Source: Alectryocaccomicrobium faecavium
Lineage (GTDB): Bacteria; Bacillota; Clostridia; Christensenellales; Aristaeellaceae
Direction of reading: 5' to 3'
Assembly (NCBI GenBank): GCA_018713425.1
Contig: DVOT01000151.1
Span: forward strand, 1 to 10,083
Length of the DNA: 10,083 nucleotides
Part shown: one piece after another, positions 6,375-10,083 of the stretch
Numbering within the stretch: position 1 is the first letter of the stretch
Layout of the letters: each line of letters opens with the position of its first letter
Translations under genes and position numbers: made by a program
Notes under the pieces: generated by a model
Told to the model about the DNA's origin: nothing
The model's database searches: none
Seen by the model: the letters and a program-made list of their open reading frames with translations, nothing else

Positions 6375-6971
6375 TCATTGCACCTCTGCCAGGATGGCGT
6401 TGAGCAACATAGCGGTAACGGCAGCGCCACCTTTTTTGCCGCGCACAACAATGCTCGCCAGGTCGCTTTCCCACAGGCGCTCTTTGAGCTGGATGGCGCT
6501 GGCAAAGCCGCTCAGCGCGGTAAGAACGCAAACATCCGTCATCGGCGCAGACTGGCGGCGCTGCACCAGCCGGTGCAAGGCGGTGGGCGCGCTGCCGACG
6601 ACCATGAGCTTTGGGCCCGGCAGGGCGAGCGCGTGATCTACGGCCACTTCTGCCCGCGTGGCGCGGCGCGCTTCTGCGAGCGATACAACATAAGGCTCGT
6701 CAATAAAACACATCACGCGCGCGCCATTCTGCCCCAGCAGGGAGGTGTCCACATCGTTGGCCAGCAAATAGGTGTCGGTTACAATGGTGCCGCCCGCCAT
6801 GAGCAAACGGCGAACAAAAGTTAAAGCCGTGGGTCCAAAGTGAATGCTATTGAGCAGGGTTTGATCGCTGCATTCAGAGCGAAGCCGTTCCAGCACGGCG
6901 TTGATTTCCGCCGTGGTAAATGGAAGGGGTTTGCGGTGCTTATCGCCCTCGCGTGTTAGCTTGCGATGCAT
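6375..6971 (-). CDS. Precorrin-8X methylmutase-like protein (CbiC/CobH family)
   Basis: Encodes 198 residues from the ATG at 6971-6969, with TAGGAG nine bases upstream. The longer in-frame start at 7070 lies upstream of the promoter and is rejected. The family usually has about 200-215 residues. The family pattern is clear: SIHFGPTALTFVRRLLMAGG with His44 at the place of the catalytic histidine; IVTDTYLLANDV; an arginine in RRATRAEVAV; the strong block VVGSAPTALHRLV; and the C-terminal IVVRGKKGGAAVTAML. Canonical enzymes move a methyl group from C11 to C12 of the corrin ring, making hydrogenobyrinate or its cobalt form during cobalamin synthesis. Differences are a diverged stretch after the histidine, where canonical enzymes usually have a GD or GS pair, and a divergent N terminus. 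No other cobalamin gene is in the window, so it is either a displaced pathway gene or a repurposed paralog. Confidence 0.85.
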   Translation of the reverse strand: MHRKLTREGDKHRKPLPFTTAEINAVLERLRSECSDQTLLNSIHFGPTALTFVRRLLMAGGTIVTDTYLLANDVDTSLLGQNGARVMCFIDEPYVVSLAEARRATRAEVAVDHALALPGPKLMVVGSAPTALHRLVQRRQSAPMTDVCVLTALSGFASAIQLKERLWESDLASIVVRGKKGGAAVTAMLLNAILAEVQ

Positions 6972-7008
6972 TTCGCGAATGCTCCTATTCCTATATTTGT
7001 ATCCCAGC

Positions 7009-7021
7009 TGTGCAATGCACA
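7009..7021. promoter_or_regulatory. Perfect palindrome just downstream of the cbiC-like promoter, candidate operator
   Basis: TGTGCA-A-TGCACA is a perfect 6-1-6 inverted repeat. It lies 13 bases past the -10 box on the minus strand, so at about +7 to +19 of the expected transcript, where a bound repressor would block elongation or initiation. No matching second copy was seen in the window. Confidence 0.4.
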
Positions 7022-7034
7022 ACCATACTGTATT

Positions 7035-7063
7035 ACTATACTTTGTATTGCGAAGAATGTCAA
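7035..7063 (-). promoter_or_regulatory. Consensus sigma-A promoter of the cbiC-like gene
   Basis: On the minus strand a perfect TTGACA (7063-7058) is followed after exactly 17 bases by TATAGT (7040-7035). The expected start near 7028 gives a leader of about 57 bases. That is too short to hold a cobalamin riboswitch, the usual control element for such genes. Confidence 0.85.
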
Positions 7064-7173
7064 GTCTCAATGGGGAGATAGAAAGTTCGTTGGCACAAAA
7101 ATAACATAATTTTAATCAAAAACAGTGTGAACGCAAGCCGTATTTCCTTTACCATGGACGTGAGGTGAAGCCT

Positions 7174-7935
7174 ATGTGCAAGGAATATCTGTGGGCGGGC
7201 AAAGCCCCGTACGAAACCGATTTGCGCCCTTCCATTGAGGCGCATTGCGTTCCGGGCGCGAAGAGCGCGGTTGTGGTGTGCCCCGGGGGCGGGTATACCA
7301 TGAAGGCGATCGACCATGAGGGCGCGGCGTTTTGCCGCCTGTTCAACGATGCGGGCTACAGCGCGTATCAGCTGGATTACCGGGTGCGTCCCTGCCACTA
7401 TGAAGCGCCATTGAGCGACGCGCTGCGCGCCATGCGCATGGTGCGCGCCAAGGGCTATGAAAAAGTGGGCATCATTGGCTTCTCGGCAGGCGGCAATTTG
7501 GTGTGCAATGTGGCGAATTTTTTCGATTATGGAAAAGCGGATGCGGAAGACCCTATCGAGCGGGTTTCTTCCCGGCCAGACGCGCTGATCGCCTGCTACG
7601 CGGTGGTGAGTTTTTGCACGCATGCGCACGAGGGGTCTGCGCGTTCGCTCCTGGGCGAGCACTATGGAGAGGAAGCGCTGATGCACCGTTTTTCTGCGGA
7701 AATGAACGTGCGGGAAGATGCGCCGCATGCGTTTATCTGGCACACGGTGGAGGATCAGGCCGTGCCGGTGGAAAATAGCCTGATGCTTGCGCAGGCGTAT
7801 CGCGCAAAGCGCGTGCCGTTTGAAATGCACATTTTCCCGCAGGGGGCGCATGGCCTGGGACTCGCGCAGGACATTCCGGGCGCGTGCCAGTGGCCGCAGC
7901 TTATGCTCGATTGGCTTGCGCGAGAAGGATTTTAG
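7174..7935 (+). CDS. Alpha/beta-hydrolase fold esterase (acetyl-esterase/lipase type)
   Basis: Encodes 253 residues from the ATG at 7174. The ribosome site GAGGTG (7162-7167) lies six bases upstream and would overlap the alternative in-frame GTG at 7165, so the ATG is preferred. The order of elements is that of small carbohydrate esterases. VVVCPGGGYT (about residues 31-40) supplies the oxyanion-hole glycines in place of HGGG. Ser104 in GFSAGGNL is the nucleophile elbow. Asp194 in EDQAVP and His226 in QGAHGLGLA complete the triad. There is no signal peptide, so it acts in the cytoplasm, probably removing acetyl or similar groups from imported sugars or oligosaccharides. Related proteins include acetyl-xylan esterase-like enzymes; the substrate is not known. 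It is divergent from the cbiC-like gene. I see no good sigma-A promoter just upstream. Confidence 0.9.
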   Translation: MCKEYLWAGKAPYETDLRPSIEAHCVPGAKSAVVVCPGGGYTMKAIDHEGAAFCRLFNDAGYSAYQLDYRVRPCHYEAPLSDALRAMRMVRAKGYEKVGIIGFSAGGNLVCNVANFFDYGKADAEDPIERVSSRPDALIACYAVVSFCTHAHEGSARSLLGEHYGEEALMHRFSAEMNVREDAPHAFIWHTVEDQAVPVENSLMLAQAYRAKRVPFEMHIFPQGAHGLGLAQDIPGACQWPQLMLDWLAREGF

Positions 7936-7941
7936 CGGAAA

Positions 7942-7958
7942 TTGACAGCGATATATCG
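7942..7958 (+). promoter_or_regulatory. Possible -35 box with adjacent palindrome upstream of the L,D-transpeptidase
   Basis: A perfect TTGACA (7942-7947) is followed at once by the 10-base palindrome CGATATATCG (7949-7958). No acceptable -10 sits 16-18 bases after the TTGACA (the sequence there is TTTTGC), so the promoter would need an activator or be a chance match. The palindrome has the look of a small operator. Confidence 0.3.
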
Positions 7959-7968
7959 TGAACCTTTT

Positions 7969-8003
7969 GCCGGATTTGTCGGTCTAACGAACAGACAATC
8001 GGC
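7969..8003 (+). other. Imperfect stem-loop in the leader of the L,D-transpeptidase gene
   Basis: Three helices, GCC/GGC, GATT/AATC and GTCT/AGAC, stack with a one-base and a five-base bulge on the left arm and a 7-base loop. The structure ends six bases before the ribosome site and has no T run, so it is not a terminator. It may protect the 5' end or affect translation, or be chance. Confidence 0.3.
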
Positions 8004-8020
8004 GAAATGAGGTGTTTCGT

Positions 8021-9271
8021 TTGGCGAAAAAACTGCTGCTTCTGCTTCTGGCGTTGGCGTTGCTGCTATCTTCGTGTAGCTATCAGGTGGTGGAAGATTC
8101 TGATGTGCGCACGATTTTGGGCGTGGGCCAATCCGCATACGCCTTGGAAGAAGGCACGGGGGAAGATGGTGGCGAACGTACGCTGACGGGCGATATAGCG
8201 AACATTTTGCGCTGGATCGGCGAGCAATTGCGCAAATTCGCGCAATGGGCAGCCAACAGCGGCGATGGCGCGGTTCCTCCGCAGGCGGAAGGAAGCCCTT
8301 CTTTCCAGGAGACGCCCGCGCCCACGCCGGAGCCGACCCCTGCCCCTACGCCCTTAGCAGATGGCGCGCGCGGCGATGAGGTGAAGATCATCCAGCAGCG
8401 TTTGCGCGAATGGGGTTTTATGACGGACTCGGCGGATGGGATCTTTGGCGCCAACACGGAAAATGGCGTGAAGGAATTGCAAAACTATTTGCACGAGCTG
8501 GGCGAGTTGGGCGCAACTTCTGAGGAATGGCTCATGCCCGCCATAGAGAGGGAAGAAACTGCCGAAGAGGAATTTGTGGCCGACGGCGTGGTTTCCGAGG
8601 AATTGAAGGAAATCCTGCTGGGCGTAGGGCGGTTTGCGCTCTATCGCGAAGATCTTTCGCGCGGTTCCGAGGGTGCGGAAGTGCGGCGGCTGCAGACGCG
8701 CCTGAACAATCTGGACTATCTCACGGGCGGTATCGATGGGCAATTCGGGCCACGCACGGCTGACGCGATTTCTTATTTCCAGAAGCGCAATGGCCTAAAA
8801 CAGACGGGAGTCGCGGATCTCGATACGCAGATGCTGCTGTTTTCTTCCGAAGCGGTGAAATCCGACCGGCCTGAGTACCCCTACTATATCAAGGTGAGCA
8901 TTGCCGACCAGCGCGTGTACGCGTATGCCTGGGAGAACGGCAGCTATTCCCGCCTGGTGCGCACCATGAAGTGCTCCACGGGCCTGCCGGAGACGCCCAC
9001 CCCAACGGGCACCTATTCCATGGCCGGGCAGGCGGGCCGCTGGTACTACTTCTCGAAGTTCGAATGCTGGGCGCAATACGCCTATCGCATCTATGGGCCG
9101 TATCTGTTCCATTCGGTGCTCTATTCGGAAAAAGATACGTCCACCTTGCGGCAGGGCTCTGTGGACAACCTGGGCAAGCCCGCTTCGCACGGCTGCATTC
9201 GCCTTTCCGTGGAGGACGCCAAGTGGCTGTACAACAATTGCGCCGCGGGGACGACGGTGAAGATCTACTAA
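8021..9271 (+). CDS. Lipoprotein L,D-transpeptidase (YkuD domain) with two peptidoglycan-binding repeats
   Basis: Encodes 416 residues from a TTG at 8021, chosen because GAGGTG (8009-8014) lies six bases upstream, the same geometry as the preceding gene; the GTG at 8012 is an alternative adding three residues. Residues 1-19 are a lipoprotein signal: two lysines, a leucine-rich core, and the lipobox LSSC with Cys19. A Pro/Thr/Ala linker covers about 96-112. Two PG_binding_1 repeats follow at about 114-161 and 212-275, each with the D/G-x-F-G-x-x-T pattern (DGIFGANTENGV, DGQFGPRTADAI). The YkuD domain runs from about 290 to the end, with His364 (LFHSVL) and SHGCIRLS holding His390 and the catalytic Cys392. 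The enzyme should form 3-3 cross-links in peptidoglycan, or attach proteins to it, on the outer membrane face. The catalytic site is intact. The gene ends in its own terminator. Confidence 0.95.
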   Translation: MAKKLLLLLLALALLLSSCSYQVVEDSDVRTILGVGQSAYALEEGTGEDGGERTLTGDIANILRWIGEQLRKFAQWAANSGDGAVPPQAEGSPSFQETPAPTPEPTPAPTPLADGARGDEVKIIQQRLREWGFMTDSADGIFGANTENGVKELQNYLHELGELGATSEEWLMPAIEREETAEEEFVADGVVSEELKEILLGVGRFALYREDLSRGSEGAEVRRLQTRLNNLDYLTGGIDGQFGPRTADAISYFQKRNGLKQTGVADLDTQMLLFSSEAVKSDRPEYPYYIKVSIADQRVYAYAWENGSYSRLVRTMKCSTGLPETPTPTGTYSMAGQAGRWYYFSKFECWAQYAYRIYGPYLFHSVLYSEKDTSTLRQGSVDNLGKPASHGCIRLSVEDAKWLYNNCAAGTTVKIY

Positions 9272-9292
9272 CATTTCCTTGGCAATGGATTT

Positions 9293-9323
9293 TGCGGGCA
9301 GAGAAGTCTCTGTCCGCATTTTT
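9293..9323 (+). terminator. Intrinsic terminator after the L,D-transpeptidase gene
   Basis: Bases 9293-9303 pair with 9308-9318 (11 pairs, one G-T wobble) around a 4-base loop, followed directly by five T (9319-9323). It starts 22 bases after the stop codon. It separates the transpeptidase from the response-regulator gene. Confidence 0.92.
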
Positions 9324-9335
9324 GCGTAGGTGCGC

Positions 9336-9365
9336 TTGCAGTTTTCCGGGGAAATATGGTAAAAT
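9336..9365 (+). promoter_or_regulatory. Upstream candidate promoter of the VanR-like gene
   Basis: TTGCAG (9336-9341) and TAAAAT (9360-9365) are separated by 18 bases, and the -10 is preceded by TGG, an extended -10 motif. It would give a leader of about 135 bases. Confidence 0.45.
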
Positions 9366-9419
9366 TTGGCTACTGTAAACCCATTTTGCCTGTGCAGTGC
9401 GAAGCGCTTGCGCCTTAAG

Positions 9420-9435
9420 AAAATCTTTAGATTTT
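9420..9435. promoter_or_regulatory. AT-rich inverted repeat upstream of the proximal promoter of the VanR-like gene
   Basis: AAAATCT-TT-AGATTTT is a perfect 7-2-7 inverted repeat between the two candidate promoters, about 17 bases upstream of the proximal -35. The position suits an activator site or an attenuating hairpin. No T run longer than five follows. Confidence 0.3.
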
Positions 9436-9451
9436 TCCAGGAAAAAAGCAA

Positions 9452-9479
9452 TTTGGGGAACGAAAAAATATGCTACAAT
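9452..9479 (+). promoter_or_regulatory. Proximal extended -10 promoter of the VanR-like gene
   Basis: TACAAT (9474-9479) is preceded by TGC, a full extended -10 motif, with a weak -35 TTTGGG (9452-9457) 16 bases before it. The expected start is near 9486, with GGGAGGG ahead of the ATG at 9509. Confidence 0.6.
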
Positions 9480-9508
9480 AAAAGGGAGAAGCGTGGGAGG
9501 GAGATTGG

Positions 9509-10083
9509 ATGCCCGAGCAAATCCTCATTGTGGACGACGAGGCGGAAATCGCCGACCTCATCGAATTGTATTTGAAAAACGAAAACTACGCTGTGCATAA
9601 GTTCTATACGGCGAGGGAGGCGCTGGCGTGCGCAGAAACCGAGCAGCTTGACCTTGCCATTTTGGATATCATGCTGCCGGATATGAGCGGTTTCGATCTG
9701 TGCCGGCGCATCCGGGAAAAGCATACCTATCCCGTGATCATGCTCACCGCCAAGGATGGGGAAATGGACAAGATCACGGGGCTCACGCTGGGCGCGGACG
9801 ATTACATCACCAAGCCATTCCGGCCGCTGGAGATGGTCGCGCGGGTGAAAGCGCAACTGCGCCGGTACAAAAAATACAATCCCGCCCACGGGGCGGAAGA
9901 GGCGGGCGAGATCATGGAGCACGCGGGACTGGTGCTGAACGCGAAAACGCACGAGTGCCTGCTGGATGAACAGCCGCTCGCGCTCACGCCCACGGAATTT
10001 TCCCTCCTGCGCATTTTGTTGGAGAACAAGGGCAATGTGGTGAGCGCGGAAGAATTGTTCCACCAGATCTGGAAGGACGAGTA
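9509..10083 (+). CDS. VanR-like OmpR/PhoB-family response regulator (3' end outside window)
   Basis: The first 191 codons are present; a full member has about 230. The ATG at 9509 follows GGGAGGG. The receiver domain (residues 1 to about 118) has the acidic pair Asp9-Asp10, phospho-acceptor Asp53 in LAILDIMLPD, Thr80 and Lys102 in ITKPFRP. The winged-helix DNA-binding domain begins near residue 135 and includes LALTPTEFSLLRILLENKGNVVS and the start of the recognition region at ELFHQIW. From memory the protein is strikingly close to enterococcal VanR: the blocks ELYLKNENY, KHTYP, TLGADDYITKPFRPLE and VKAQLRRYKK are the same or nearly so. VanR is phosphorylated by VanS and activates glycopeptide-resistance genes. 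Whether this one controls van genes, or is one of the widespread clostridial relatives with another role, depends on the sequence past the window edge. Confidence 0.93.
   Translation, partial: MPEQILIVDDEAEIADLIELYLKNENYAVHKFYTAREALACAETEQLDLAILDIMLPDMSGFDLCRRIREKHTYPVIMLTAKDGEMDKITGLTLGADDYITKPFRPLEMVARVKAQLRRYKKYNPAHGAEEAGEIMEHAGLVLNAKTHECLLDEQPLALTPTEFSLLRILLENKGNVVSAEELFHQIWKDE

Noticed and set aside
6972..7030. Cobalamin riboswitch upstream of the cbiC-like gene
   Set aside because: The predicted leader is about 57 bases, far shorter than the class needs, and no B12-box-like sequence was seen.
7060..7851. Open frame of 263 codons antisense to the esterase
   Set aside because: Shadow of a gene whose full catalytic triad is visible; it also runs into the divergent promoter region.
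9509..10083. Firm call of a glycopeptide resistance operon
   Set aside because: Only the regulator is in the window; resistance enzymes are not seen, and VanR-like regulators exist without them.

Overview
The window looks like a piece of a spore-forming, GC-rich Firmicutes chromosome, most likely from the class Clostridia. The reasons are a full-length SpoIVA, which is a spore-coat ATPase found only in endospore formers, a class B sortase, strong GGAGG-type ribosome binding sites, sigma-A promoters, and a VanR-type response regulator. By eye the GC content is in the upper fifties. No phage, insertion sequence, tRNA, rRNA or CRISPR array is visible. I cannot name the genus.

Layout, left to right. 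(1) The last 53 codons of an ABC exporter ATPase (2-163, +), closed by a strong intrinsic terminator (178-219). (2) A near-consensus sigma-A promoter (284-312) and a Gfo/Idh/MocA oxidoreductase (382-1458, +). (3) A 283-bp convergent intergenic region packed with back-to-back stem-loops. (4) spoIVA (1742-3217, -) with a sigma-E-like promoter. It is divergent from (5) a two-gene unit on + with its own sigma-A promoter: a class B sortase (3375-4385) and a TIM-barrel sugar isomerase/epimerase-like protein (4410-5159). The unit ends in a hairpin that overlaps the last bases of (6) a TVP38/DedA-type membrane protein (5209-5892, -). (7) A 482-bp intergenic region full of nested perfect inverted repeats. 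(8) A lone precorrin-8X methylmutase-like (CbiC/CobH) gene (6375-6971, -) with a consensus promoter and a palindrome near its expected start of transcription. It is divergent from (9) an alpha/beta-hydrolase/esterase (7174-7935, +). (10) A lipoprotein L,D-transpeptidase with two peptidoglycan-binding repeats (8021-9271, +) and a textbook terminator (9293-9323). (11) Two candidate promoters and the first 191 codons of a VanR-like response regulator (9509-end, +).

The genes do not form one pathway. Two themes recur. One is the envelope and spore surface (SpoIVA, sortase, L,D-transpeptidase, VanR-like regulator, DedA-family protein). The other is sugar or carbohydrate-ester metabolism (oxidoreductase, TIM-barrel isomerase, esterase). 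The points most worth a second look are the two structured intergenic regions, the orphan cobalamin-type methylmutase, and the VanR-like regulator lying next to an L,D-transpeptidase. I found nothing that I can defend as a wholly new system; the repeat-rich intergenic regions come closest to unexplained sequence.
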